Shown here: positions 32,531-42,879 of the stretch, in pieces
Layout: each line of letters starts with the position of its first letter
How positions within the stretch are numbered: the stretch's first letter is position 1
Assembly (NCBI GenBank): GCA_963556495.2
Contig: OY747723.1
Span: forward strand, 13,176,501 to 13,240,500
Length of the DNA: 64,000 bases
Direction of reading: 5' to 3'
DNA from: Valencia hispanica
Lineage: Eukaryota; Chordata; Actinopteri; Cyprinodontiformes; Valenciidae
Translations under genes and position numbers: made by a program
The notes under the pieces: model-generated
Told to the model about the DNA's origin: nothing
Database searches by the model: none
The model's input: only the letters and a program-made list of their open reading frames with translations

Positions 32531-33357
32531 TGTCAAAGTAAAGTTGTTGTTTTTTTATCTCCCAAGCACCGTCACACAGGACTTTCATTACATCTGGAGC
32601 TCAGTCCTGCTTATGCATTGTAAAGTGAAATCTCATCATTGTTTATGTATTACATTAGGATTGATTTCCAGATTGTAAGAGGGAACAATAATCTCAAATT
32701 ACTCTCTCGACGTAATTAGCTAACCTTTTACTGTACAGCATGGACTAACACTGGTGCTTAGTTCTACTACAATCCACTTTAAATTAGTTTGGTCTCTTTA
32801 AAATGAGACATTGCAGACGGATATTTGATTTAGTAAAAAAAAGGTTGTCATTAACAGGTGATGCATGTGTAACCCTGTGGAAACCTATAGGCTGTCATGT
32901 TTTGACTATTTTCTAAAAAAGTATACCTTTCTGGGACAACAATGGAGGTCAAGTTATTAATTTTTATTTAATTATTAAACATTTCTAATATTAACTAAAG
33001 AGTTAAGAGTAGGCAGAGTAAACAGAGATCCAGTGAAACACCACAGGTATACTTTTGAGGAGCGCTGTTTTAGTATTGATTCTCTAGAGGAACTTAATTT
33101 GTGCCCAGTGTATTGGGAGGAAGACTGACAACTAATATCGACAAATGTACGCTAAATGAAGCTTTTGGCTTAAGTTCAATAAAGACCTGTCCCCCCCTAC
33201 AACCTGCTTTTATCTCAAGGAACATTGCTTTCTCTGCTCCTGTCTTCTTCACTTACATTCTCCCCTGCTGCCAACTTCACGCCAGTCTCAATTCTGATGT
33301 TACTAAAGTGGTGCCAAGATCTTTGCTTTTATGTATAGCCATAAATATTAAAGTATT
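32531..33357. other. Noncoding stretch
   Basis: No gene or repeat was recognised. Confidence 0.4.
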
Positions 33358-33391
33358 CATCATCATCATCATCACCATCATCGTCATCAAA
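33358..33391 (+). repeat. (CAT)n microsatellite
   Basis: About eleven imperfect CAT/CAC/CGT trinucleotides. Confidence 0.85.
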
Positions 33392-33407
33392 CCCTCTGAG
33401 TCTTTAA

Positions 33408-33873
33408 AGGAGACTTATTATGCCTCTCTAAAGTTTTAAAGTTATTATAGGTCTATGGTCTCGACAAAACATTTTAGTGAAGTTCTTTGCACAAAGTTAC
33501 TCTACCATAAAGCGATCTCACCAGCTCAATTCATGACCATTTCAGTCCCTTTTCACAAGGAGCTGTTTATTGGGCTCTGTCACTTTTATGCAAATTAGTG
33601 GTTGCCGACCATCTTGTTTATACATGAAAGTGGCACGGAATTGGTGGGCAGATTTTGACATGTGGGGGGCGGTTATATGCAAATTCCACTTACTGTGACA
33701 CCGCATTAAGGCACTATTTCAAACGGCTTGTGAAAGCACGAGATTTCTGACTGCAAAAATGTGCACACAAAAAATGGATGGATGGTTTTTATTCCTGTTT
33801 GGAGTGTTTACAGATGCAGCGGAGACCCAAATGGCAACACAAAAGGATGAAAAGAGTGAAATTTGCATAATAT
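33408..33873. mobile_element. TTAA-type MITE (Kolobok-like)
   Basis: It is preceded by TTAA (33404-33407). The left end AGGAGACTTATTATGCC mirrors the right GCATAATATG (33865-33873), where the terminus is cut short. The interior shares CACTTTTATGCAAATTAGTG and GCGGAGACCCAAATGGCA with 16.6-18.9 kb. No protein is encoded. Confidence 0.6.
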
Positions 33874-34114
33874 GTTTGTATTGTACTGGTAGGTCTGAGC
33901 CAGACTTATTTTGGAGCTGGTTTATTACAGATACAATTGAGAGTATATAATTCAATCAGTGTATATGGATAAATGTATCAAAGTGCCTATCAAAATTTAA
34001 AGCTACAGTTACAAAGGTTCTTACTTGAGGCAGTCTTGAGAAAATGAAGGGATTTTCTGCTGTACGCTGGCTTTTGATTATTTTTTTCATGTTTTTCGTT
34101 AGGTCGCTTTGAAC

Positions 34115-34863
34115 TAGGGCTGGGGGTAAACGATTATTTTTAAAACGATTATTCGGCCGATTATTTGATCAAATAGTCGACTATTCTAATGAATAGCAGC
34201 TCGTCACTTTGGTGATGCCAATTGGCCGTACGCCGACACTTGTGACTAGATAGCTGTGTTCTGTTAGCTGTAAGTTAGCCACCATTACCATTCATCCCAG
34301 CAATATATGCTATTTCTAACTAATGTTAGCTAAACACAGCGGTTTAGTGACTAGCTACTAGCAGAAACCAAACAGAGTTAGCTCGCACCACCGAAGTGCG
34401 CAGAGCTTGAGCACATGTTACACAATACAATACACTACTAACGTTACACAAACGTGCAATTAGTTTAGCAAACATTGGCGATAGTACAATGGGATGCCTC
34501 CGCTTCAGATGTTCCCACATAGAAGTTGTGCTGGTGTGATATGCCAGCTCCATCTTGCAAAGACTGCAAATAACTATACCTTGACGCGGCGTTTAAAGTA
34601 TTCCCACACCTTTAACGTAGGGCTGCGGGTTGCGTTCTGGTGATATGTAGAGCTTGGGAGTGCAGGTTGCTGAGCCTGAGAGGTGGTTGGAGATGGAGTT
34701 TTCATTCTCCATGCTGCTTTGTGTTGGTCACTCTCGTGCGTGTGGTGAGTGGGCGTGGTGCGTCGACTACCGGATTTGGTGGTGCGTCGACTACCGGATT
34801 TGACGTCGATTTTTTTTTTTAGAACCTGGTCGTCGATGTCATCGACGCATCGCTACAGGCCTA
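34115..34863 (-). mobile_element. hAT transposon derivative, complete with 8-bp target duplication
   Basis: CTTTGAAC occurs immediately before (34107-34114) and after (34864-34871) the element. Termini are TAGGGCTG (left) and TAGGCCTG (right, inverted). Inside, the minus strand encodes [20 protein letters not shown] followed by HLKRRHP (about 34570-34485), a BED-type zinc finger (C-x2-C...H-x4-H), the N-terminal DNA-binding domain of hAT transposases. The RNase H-like catalytic part is absent, so this is a non-autonomous deletion derivative. Confidence 0.9.
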
Positions 34864-34871
34864 CTTTGAAC

Positions 34872-35930
34872 CTTCCTACGGTATACTTACGGCCATCTTA
34901 CGAAAATTGTTGTCTTAAAGCTACATTGTGTATTTTTTTGAGTTAATAGTAAAAACCCCTTTGTTCTTTCAAAAATGTGTGCTCATTCATGTGCTCATTC
35001 ATTTTCTAGATGGCAATAATGCCAAGTCGGCACCTCTATGACCAGTTGTTTCATGAGCCCCCCACCTCAGAATGCCAAGAAGACACTTACGCTTTACGAA
35101 CACCTTATTCTCCCTTCACTTTACGAATGGCAGGGGGGAGTGCATATGAATGCCTAACAAAACTCTATTCTGCTTGCTTACAGTTCTGCTTGGTAATTGG
35201 GTATTAATGACAAGTAAAACGTGTAAATTATGTTGTTTTCTAGTGATCTGTCTGTCAGGTGTCCCTTGGGGTGTATGGACCCACACGCAGACAAGATCTT
35301 TATGATGTTTTATTGAAGGATCGTGGTAGGCAGGATGATGATTTGACAGGACACCAGACTGACGTGAGACGAGCAGGACGGAGGTCTGATGGCTCTGACA
35401 CATAGCCGACCCTCCACCTGCTATGAAATGTTTGCGGTGTCTTAAATAGGAAGCGCCACATTAGCTGCTCCTTCACACTTTCGTTAAAACCGTTTTGGGG
35501 GATACAGATGACCCACAAAATCCAGAGGTTTGTTGCCGTGGACAAGGTCAGGTGGCAGCAGTCCTTTTTTATCCATAAGTTGTTAATTATGTGTGAGCTG
35601 TAAAATACTATAGGTTAGGTGGGTGTTTAGGATCAGGTTATGATTTAGTCACCAGTTCTGCCTGCTATTTGGGCCACAGACCACCAATGTAGTTTCATGA
35701 CAACAGTGATAACCTCATGATGCATTTAAGTTCACCTTATACATTTGATACACTATATTTTTTGTTAAAATACATCTAAAGGTATATAACTGTGTTATCA
35801 AAACTAAGTCTTATTAAATACTTAATAAATAACATTTTTTACTGTTTATATACATTTGTTAACTCCAGTCATTTACACACTCATTTTTTAAAAACACTAT
35901 AAAAGCTATCATCTACTATTGTCATTCATG
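34872..35930. other. Noncoding stretch, part possibly repeat
   Basis: 35233-35320 (GTCAGGTGTCCCTTGGGGTG, then TATGGACCCACACGCAGACA) resembles a recurrent teleost repeat whose class I cannot name. The remainder shows nothing. Confidence 0.3.
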
Positions 35931-35934
35931 ACCA

Positions 35935-36208
35935 TCTAGTACCATTGGACAGCAGCACTCCAAAGCTTAAGATTCCACATCCATGATTCAACATGGAGAT
36001 GGTTTTCTTCTCAGGGTGATGTGTTCTGATTTCTGTTTGTAAAAAATGTTGAAAACCATGTATCGCTTTGGGTTTTTTTTATACTGTAAAGTGGTTATGC
36101 AATACTTTATGTTGGTCCGTCATAGAAAACCCCAATAAAATATAATGAAGTTGTATGTGAAATGCGGAAAAGTTCAAGAGCGTATGAATACTTTTGCAAG
36201 GCTGTGTA
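35935..36208 (-). mobile_element. Tc1-like right-end fragment
   Basis: It contains GGAAAAGTTCAAGAGCGTAT and GAATACTTTTGCAAGGCTGT at the right, the fish Tc1 terminus. To its left CACATCCATGATTCAACATG matches a decayed transposase block. The left end is missing. Confidence 0.65.
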
Positions 36209-36955
36209 GTGAAATGAATACACAGTCACATATAGAGGGAATTGCAAGAATTAGGCACTGGAACCTAAACAGAACCATTATTAACCTAATAAAAACACTC
36301 TCGATTTGTTGTCTTCTTGCATTGAATAACACCTCTCATGCCTAATTTCATTCTGCACTTCGCTTTGATCAATGTGTGCATCTGCTGCTTTCACTAAGCA
36401 GCAAATTGACATGCATATCACAGAAAATATTTAGTATTCCATCAGCATACTTCTTAGAGAGCCTATTTTCTCTCAAAGCCTACCTTATTCATTAGATGGA
36501 ATAAAAGCGATTAGAATAAAAAGAAATGGCAGAAGTAGGTAGATGTAATGTGGGTTTGTATTTTTTTTTTTTTTTTTTTTTTTTACATCTGCTTGGTATG
36601 TGTGAGTAGCTGCTGTAAGGTGAGTGGCCTCATTGGAAACAGGATCCAGCTGAAAGTGACACAAACCCGTGGCCCTCTCTGAATAATGTATCTTTGGCTG
36701 GTATGAATGCAGTGATATGGTGTCCTCCAAATTGGTATCAGAGGTATATATCATGACCGCTCATTCCCTAAGATTGGATTTGGAATGCTTTATCTCTCCC
36801 TTGTTCCCAACTTTATACACGCAGTGCTGTTAGAAACTATTTATCTTCTTAAAGATTTCTCCTGCTTTTGCTGTTTTTAATCCCACGTGTTTATGAACAA
36901 TAACGGACAAACTGTAGTTTTCAAATGATGATTTCATTTAGTAACAGACGACAAA
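36209..36955. other. Noncoding stretch with a poly-T run
   Basis: T24 at 36561-36584. No gene was recognised. Confidence 0.5.
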
Positions 36956-36959
36956 AAAA

Positions 36960-37395
36960 AACAAAAAAACATCCAACTTGGCCCTATGTGGAAAAACAAT
37001 GAAAATAAAACATCTCGATGATCACCAAGACCTTTGGGAAACTAAAGATAAATACTAAGACAGGACACACCTTTCAGAAAAAGACCATCACACTAATAGT
37101 CAAACATGGTGGCGCTGGTATAATGTTCTGGGATGCCTTTTCTGCTTCAGCATCGGGGCGACTTGCAATTTGTGACAGTAAACCATTAGGTGCATGGCTT
37201 CAAAAAAAGACAGGAAAAAAAAGGTTTTGGAGTGGCCTAGTCAAAGTCTGAACCTTGAATTTGGTATAGAATGCTGTGGCATCGCCTAAGACAGGCTGTC
37301 CATGCATTTTAACCCACCAATGTGGCGGAAACAGTTCTGCAAAGAAGAGTGGAGCAGAATTCCTCCACAGTGATGAAAGTGACGAAACTGATCAT
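36960..37395 (+). mobile_element. Tc1-like transposase remnant
   Basis: The plus strand encodes KTITLIVKHGGAGIMFWDAF, then SASASGRLA, with frame changes to VLEWPSQS-like (GTTTTGGAGTGGCCTAGTCA), a decayed MLWHRLRQAVHAF, and VLQRRVEQNSS. The helix-turn-helix region and termini are not seen. Confidence 0.7.
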
Positions 37396-38060
37396 GGTGA
37401 ACACCTGATGGCAGTTGTTGCAACTAAGGGCGGCGAGTCATTTGAAAACTTTATTACTATCTTTGAAGTATGCATTTCCAACAAATCTTTTCCGGTTTGC
37501 ACCTCTACTGGTTCTTGCCAATCATAACCCCAAGGTGCCAGTATCTTCTGCTCCTGCTTGTCTCTCTGAGCGTTGCATTCAGACTCCTTCCCCATCTCAC
37601 AGAGCTGGATCTGCACAGAGATTTACTCCTTGACCATGACGGGATGAGGCAGCCTATCTCCGAGTCACACAGGAAACCATGTTAACGTGTTCATTTCTCA
37701 CTTCTCGCCAAGCCCCATGACAGGAAAACACTCCCCTGGTAAAACTGGTACGCCTGGAGAAAATGGACAATCCCTGCTGCAGGCCAGAAAGATTAGTGGT
37801 TTAGGGCCTTGCCTTGATTTGTTCAGCACTAATACACTTTCCTGTTCCCCCTAGACGGAGTGTTTAATAAGGGATGGATTAGGAAGAAGTCTGTTTGCTG
37901 GAATCTTGCTGAGATTGACACATGACTAGTCTCACAGTTTATATGTAAGTGCCCTTTCTTTTCCTCAGTTGATAATACAGGCAACTTGTGTAGTTTTATA
38001 AATGTGTATTTCAATCATATGACATTGACACAAACTGTGCCAGAAACATTTAGTCCGTTT
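37396..38060. other. Noncoding stretch
   Basis: No gene was recognised. Short overlapping ORFs on both strands near 37400-37680 have no familiar motifs. Confidence 0.4.
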
Positions 38061-38064
38061 TAGT

Positions 38065-38840
38065 GGCAGTCACATTTTGTCGCGTCACAGCCACAAATGT
38101 AATTTAAATTTATCTGCAATGTGTTTGACGAACCCAAGGTAGTGCTGAAAAGGAAGATAAATGATGCATGGTTTTTATCATATTTCTATTAGACACAACA
38201 CTATGTAATTATGTAATTATGGCAAGGCAAATTTATTTGTATAGCACACTTTAAGCAACAAGGCAATTCAAGGCGCTTTGGGTGACTGGGGGGAAAAACA
38301 AAAGCTGCAATAAAACAACAGTAAAAACAGAAAACACAACATCGAAGACATAAAGAACATTAAAACATACTACAGTTATGAAATTCCAGCTATTATTAAT
38401 CAATTAATCAAAGGCAGCTCTAAAACAGACGTGTTTTTAGCCTTGATTTAAAGGAATTCGGGGCTTCAGCAGCTTTGTAGTCGTCTGGGACTTTGTTCCA
38501 GACAAGAGGAGCGTAGAATCATGTTTCGTTCTGATTCTATGGAGGGGGTTGGTACATTATGTTAACCTTTAACCCCTAAATAAAATCCAGTGAACCAATT
38601 CCCTACAGAAGTTGCCTATTTAGTAAAAAGAGCCCACCTGCTGGATACATGCTAAAAAAAAAAGCTTCACGCTGAACATCGCCACCCTCCCCTTTTGATA
38701 CATGGCGGTGGCGGCATTATACTGTGGGGACACTTTTCTTCAGGGACAGGGAAACTGGATATTGAATTTGAACCTTCTCATATTTTGGACGCCTATATTG
38801 TCAGAGCATGTGGGTATAATCTGTGGCAAAATATTTGAAG
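38065..38840 (+). mobile_element. Tc1-like remnant interrupted by a LINE tail
   Basis: The left part (38070-38200) has CACATTTTGTCGCGTCACAG and CCACAAATG of a Tc1 terminal repeat. The right part (38670-38790) encodes HGGGGIILWGHFSSGTGKLD, a transposase block. The intervening 38220-38555 is a separate insertion. Confidence 0.65.
38220..38555 (-). mobile_element. L2-type LINE 3' segment
   Basis: It begins GGCAAGGCAAATTTATTTGT, then ATAGCACACTTTAAGCAAC and GGCAATTCAAGGCGCTTTGG, the complement of the L2-type 3' end with its TTGCC tail. The interior includes GTTCCAGACAAGAGGAGC. It lies inside a Tc1 remnant. Confidence 0.65.
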
Positions 38841-39051
38841 TACAACAAAGAGATTTCTCAGCCAGCCTCCCTGCTCTACTCCTCTCTGCACTGTCCTCAC
38901 CGCTTTGGCCCCTAGCTTGGACCTCAATGTGCTTTCCTAAACCCACATGTGAGTTTACATAGGCCTTCATGTGCAGAGTAATTAGAGGGCAGAGGAGTAA
39001 TGGGGGGGGGGGGGAAGAACAGTTTTTCCACTCTCCTCCTCTTTCCTACAG

Positions 39052-39214
39052 CGTTTCAGAATGCCCGGACCATCCCAGAGAAGCCTCTCGGACAGAGAAG
39101 GACTCCCAGCGGCATCTGCCTTTCTCCTCCTGCTTCACCTTACACTGCAGACCTTCCCCGTCTGAGCAGCGCTCTGCAGGGAAAAGCAGAGAGGTATTTA
39201 GTTTCTCCACAACA
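39052..39214 (+). other. Probable 5' untranslated part of the EPLIN/XIRP2-like exon
   Basis: CCTCCTCTTTCCTACAG at 39035-39051 is a strong acceptor with a long pyrimidine tract, so an exon probably starts at 39052. The frame is open from here to the ATG at 39215, but without family similarity, so it is called untranslated. A G-run lies upstream at 39002-39014. Confidence 0.45.
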
Positions 39215-39418
39215 ATGGAAATTCAATCAGGAAATGGAGAGGAGGCGGCGAGCTCGACCTCGGACTTCGTTTCCTGCGGTCCCTCCAGGCCGCAGGTAGT
39301 GACATCAGACGAGCCGGTGCTCAGGGAGGACCCGCAGGCTGCGAAGAGGGTCGAGAGGTTTGATATTCAGCTGGACAGCCTGAAGAGGATGTTTGAGAAG
39401 CCGGCTGTAGCGACGACT
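39215..39418 (+). CDS. First coding exon of an EPLIN/XIRP2-type actin-binding protein
   Basis: ATG 39215 (context ACAACAATGG, A at -3) opens 68 codons ending exactly at a consensus donor ACT/GTAAGT. The protein starts MEIQSGNGEEAASSTSDF and holds RVERFDIQLDSLKRMFEKP, which resembles the EPLIN (LIMA1) segment of the form K-[YF]-N-V-P-L-x-x-L-K-M-M-F-E-K that opens the short EPLIN isoform. XIRP2 shares an adjacent EPLIN-like N-terminal region. In human, XIRP2 lies on 2q24 with CSRNP3, so xirp2 is the more likely identity, but this is inference. No further exon is recognised, which implies a first intron of more than 24 kb or an annotation limit. It is the only non-repeat ORF on the plus strand with matched splice sites. 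Confidence 0.6.
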
Positions 39419-40160
39419 GTAAGTCACGCCTCTTAGATTTGGATGAAAATGTCCTATTTTTTCTAAGATCCAAGTAGTCAATAACTAGAGACATAAAAAG
39501 TGAACATATGATCATAGGTGTCAGCTTATGCTTTAGAAGCTAGTTGTAATGATTCTGTCCATGTCTGGAAAGGTTGACTTTACTTATTATGCTCTTATAG
39601 AACGTAAACAACAAAAGAGAAAAGGCAAGAACAAATTTATTTGCTTCCCTTGTTCACGCCATCATCCTCTAAAGTGCTACAAAGGACATGTCTCCTGCTC
39701 TGCTGAGGAGTGGCCTTTTTTTTTGTTTTTCCAGCCCCGCTGGTTTCTCCAGAAGGAAAATCTAAGTCTGTTGGAACTGAAGCAGTTCCATAAACAAGTC
39801 AGTTACCAAATTGTCCGTGGATAGTACAGAATGACCTACTTCTTTCGCCTCATGTGTTCAGAACCCGTTTAGATCCAAGGACTAAGAGTTTAGTGGAGAC
39901 AGATCGGAACCTTTTACCTCATCCTATACCCAAAGTCTTAATATAAAACCTGACACAGGAGCCAAGGAATTATGGGGAATGTAGTTGGGAGCATTTAGCC
40001 AACTGCCAACTTGTAGAAGCGATCCACGGGGTTGCCGACATCCGACACCCTGTTATTTAAGACCTATTTTAGAGGGGGGGGACTTTCTGGTTAAGCGGGA
40101 TTTTAAAAATAAACCTGTAATTGCAGTGTGGGCTGCTGCTGGAAACAGCGCAAAGCTTCG
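39419..40160. other. Start of the intron after the EPLIN/XIRP2-like exon
   Basis: No second exon is visible. 39960-40130 has a GC-richer, repeat-like patch. Otherwise nothing. Confidence 0.45.
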
Positions 40161-40164
40161 GTAT

Positions 40165-41215
40165 CAGAGCAGATTCGGTGAAAGTATTCACACCCCTAGA
40201 GCTTTTTTTTGTAACGTTTTGCCAAGTGACAAAAAACACAACAGGCATCAATGTGTTTTATTTGGATTTTATGTTATAGACCAACACGAAGGAGTGGATA
40301 ATTGTGAAGGGGAAGCAACATGATATGAAAAAGTTGAAAAGTGTGGCGTGCGTTTGTGTTTAACCTGGTTTAGTCTGGTATCTCTTATCAAGATCAAGTG
40401 CTATTTCCAGCAGAAGGCAACTATTTAGCACACCTTAATATCTGGATTACTTTTTTCTTTTTTTTACTTTTTAAACTTTTTCATTTAGTTATTTATTTAT
40501 GTGATTATTTTATTCTTTGAATCACCCTTTTTTACTAACTGGATTACAATTAGCTGTGCACTCCACACACCAAGCCTGTAAGAGTGGCAAGAAGCCCGCA
40601 TTGGTCTGAAATCCATAAAAGGTTTGGCCACATCATCACCACCATGGTGGCAGCATCATGCTAAGGGGATTCCTATATTTGAGTAAGTGGGGTAGTGACC
40701 GGCAACTGTATACTTTTATCTGCTTCAACATGCCTGAATCAAATACTTAGGTCACTAGCTGGGCTTTGTGAAGCCTGAATTAGTTCTGAGGAGGTAATTT
40801 AGCTATCTGACTCAAGTGTGTTGGAGCATCAAAATTTTGCAGGACACCAGTCCTAGATGAGCGTTTGAAACGCCTGAAGTTCAGAGAAACTGGCCAAAGT
40901 TCACAGGAAGATGGATGGACCGAAACACAGGGCAATCCCAGAAGAAAACCTGTTAAGAGATATCCATGTGTTAGAACGACCGAGTGAACGTTCACAGATT
41001 AATTATGCTGAGAATCTGCAGCAAGACTCGAAAATTGATGTTGACATATTCTCTATCCAATCTGACGGGGTTTGAGCTGTCTGTTTTTATATGTGCTGGT
41101 GGACACATCCCCCAAAAACAGTGGTAATAGTAAAACTTTTAAAAGACATCTACAAAGGGGGAGTGAATACAAGTGCACAACACATTTTTCAGATTTTTAT
41201 TTACATTTGGGTCTT
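40165..41215 (+). mobile_element. Strongly decayed Tc1-like transposon
   Basis: The left end GTGAAAGTATTCACACCCCT, then GTTTTATTTGGATTTTATG and ATAGACCAACACGAAG, is a Tc1 terminal repeat. The interior has AGAGTGGCAAGAAGCCCGCA, CATGGTGGCAGCATCATGCT and GAAGATGGATGGACCG, all words of the family at 17-18.6 kb. The right end is near GGGGGAGTGAATACAAGTGC. 40725-40875 is another inserted repeat (TTGGAGCATCAAAATTTTGC, AGGACACCAGTCCTAGATGA), a common teleost MITE. Confidence 0.7.
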
Positions 41216-41623
41216 CAGATAAAAGGGTTTTCTAAAATACTGTGGTTAATGAGACATATTACTAAATTATGGTTTCTTTTGAAGTTTGCTTTTATGGCCA
41301 AACTGGAAAATTAGAGCTTTGATATGGTTCTATTATTGGTCCTCTACAGGTTATTTGGAGCTGAACATGAGGAAAAACATCTATTTTCTAGCCTTTTTCC
41401 AATTTGTTTTGTGATAAACAAAGGATAAGATTGATCGGTGTGGTCCTGGACTTTTTTTTTTTTTATCAACGTTTAAGTTCCCCTTAAAGCATTTAAGGTT
41501 TTTGGTGAAAAGTCCAAGCAACACAACAGTGGAGCTATAGTGACCTGATCAAATTGGCATTTACTACCTAGATAATCTGGTAATAGCCGCTCAAAATGAA
41601 TGTTAGAATTGATGATTTTTCTT

Positions 41624-41649
41624 TATATATATATATATATATATATATT
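41624..41649 (+). repeat. (TA)n microsatellite
   Basis: About 13 TA units. It ends at the LTR-like segment. Confidence 0.9.
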
Positions 41650-42100
41650 GTCGGCTTCCTACCATAATATGCTCTGCCACTCACTTTCTACTCAGAGAGG
41701 TGGGGGCGCCGAACTCCAAAACCCCGGCGGGAACTGTTTCAAAATAAGACCCAGAACTGAGAGACAGAGAGTAAAATAACACACACACAACAGATATCTG
41801 TTTCACACTGGACGCACCTGCAGATGGGAGCCAGAAAAGATCTGACTCACTTCTCTACAAGGGTGTACCATTTTTATTAAAGAAGAACAAAGAAAAATAT
41901 CACATGACTCCTCTCTCCTCCTTCTACATCGTGACAAGTCATACATTTTCTCCAGGTCTCCTGACCTGGTTTTATAGCCGTACCATGAACTAGAGTTATA
42001 ACCGATCCTCCCTGCTTTCAGTTCATATCTTTACCCAAGAGTTTATTTACTTAAAACCTTTCCCCCATAAAATACTGGTAAAGAGTCATGTTTTACTACC
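41650..42100 (-). mobile_element. Possible LTR (solo) of a retroelement
   Basis: On the minus strand there is, in order, a TATA-like GGCTATAAAACCAGG, about 105 bases on a polyadenylation signal AATAAAAATGG, then a U5-like stretch, and GTTCGGCGCCCCCACC near the end. That order fits U3-R-U5. No internal coding region, second LTR or target duplication was found, so the call is tentative. Confidence 0.35.
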
Positions 42101-42879
42101 CTGAATGATATAAACAGGCCTATTACCTCTAAACGCTTAATAAAGATATATTTAAAACATCTGTACTGCATAATAAAAAATAGCCCCAAAAAAGTAGAAT
42201 ACAACAATATACACATATACATTTTCTGCAAAGCAATTCACATGACTTTGCGGATTGTTTACCCCTTTGGGTCTTCCACTGAAACAGTAGCCACAGCCCA
42301 TATGGCTAGTTAAACTAGCATCAGATAAAGAACTTTGTGTTGAACATTAAGTTAACTGCCACATGATTCTGTTAGCCAGTACATTTCTTAAATAGCTTTG
42401 TTTATTAGGCTGTGTAGACACTTTGAGGTATTTTAAGAAAGAACATGTGTATGGGATGTTATTTGTTATGTATGAGGCTAAAAAAATAATTGAGGGGACC
42501 CTATCAGCACTCCCAGTTTCACAGTCAATGCTTATGTTGGTAATATATCATGGTTAACACTTTCATCTATAGAGATAGTAGGAAAGTAGTGTGTTTTAAC
42601 TCAAATGTTTATTCTCGTACATCTGTAATAAAATGTAAACACATTATGCAAACACTTTGGTCACTTCATGTTTAGGTTAACTCAATAACTCAATCAGGGG
42701 GGCGAAAAACTCATCACTTGCCATTTTGCCTAATCGCCAAGGGTTGTTTCCTATGGGTGCCATTTTTAAAGTTACACAGTCAAAAATTAACAGCAATAAT
42801 TCGAGTTATTTAGCCTGTCAACAGAGAGAAAATATGAGTTTTTGTAAATTTTTTATTCATGATATATTCATTCATTTAT
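42101..42879. other. Noncoding stretch
   Basis: AT-rich with no recognised gene or repeat. Confidence 0.4.

Noticed and set aside
38969..39214. Upstream extension of the EPLIN/XIRP2-like frame to ATG 38969
   Set aside because: It crosses a strong splice acceptor at 39051, includes a G-run, and has no family similarity; ATG 39215 is preferred.
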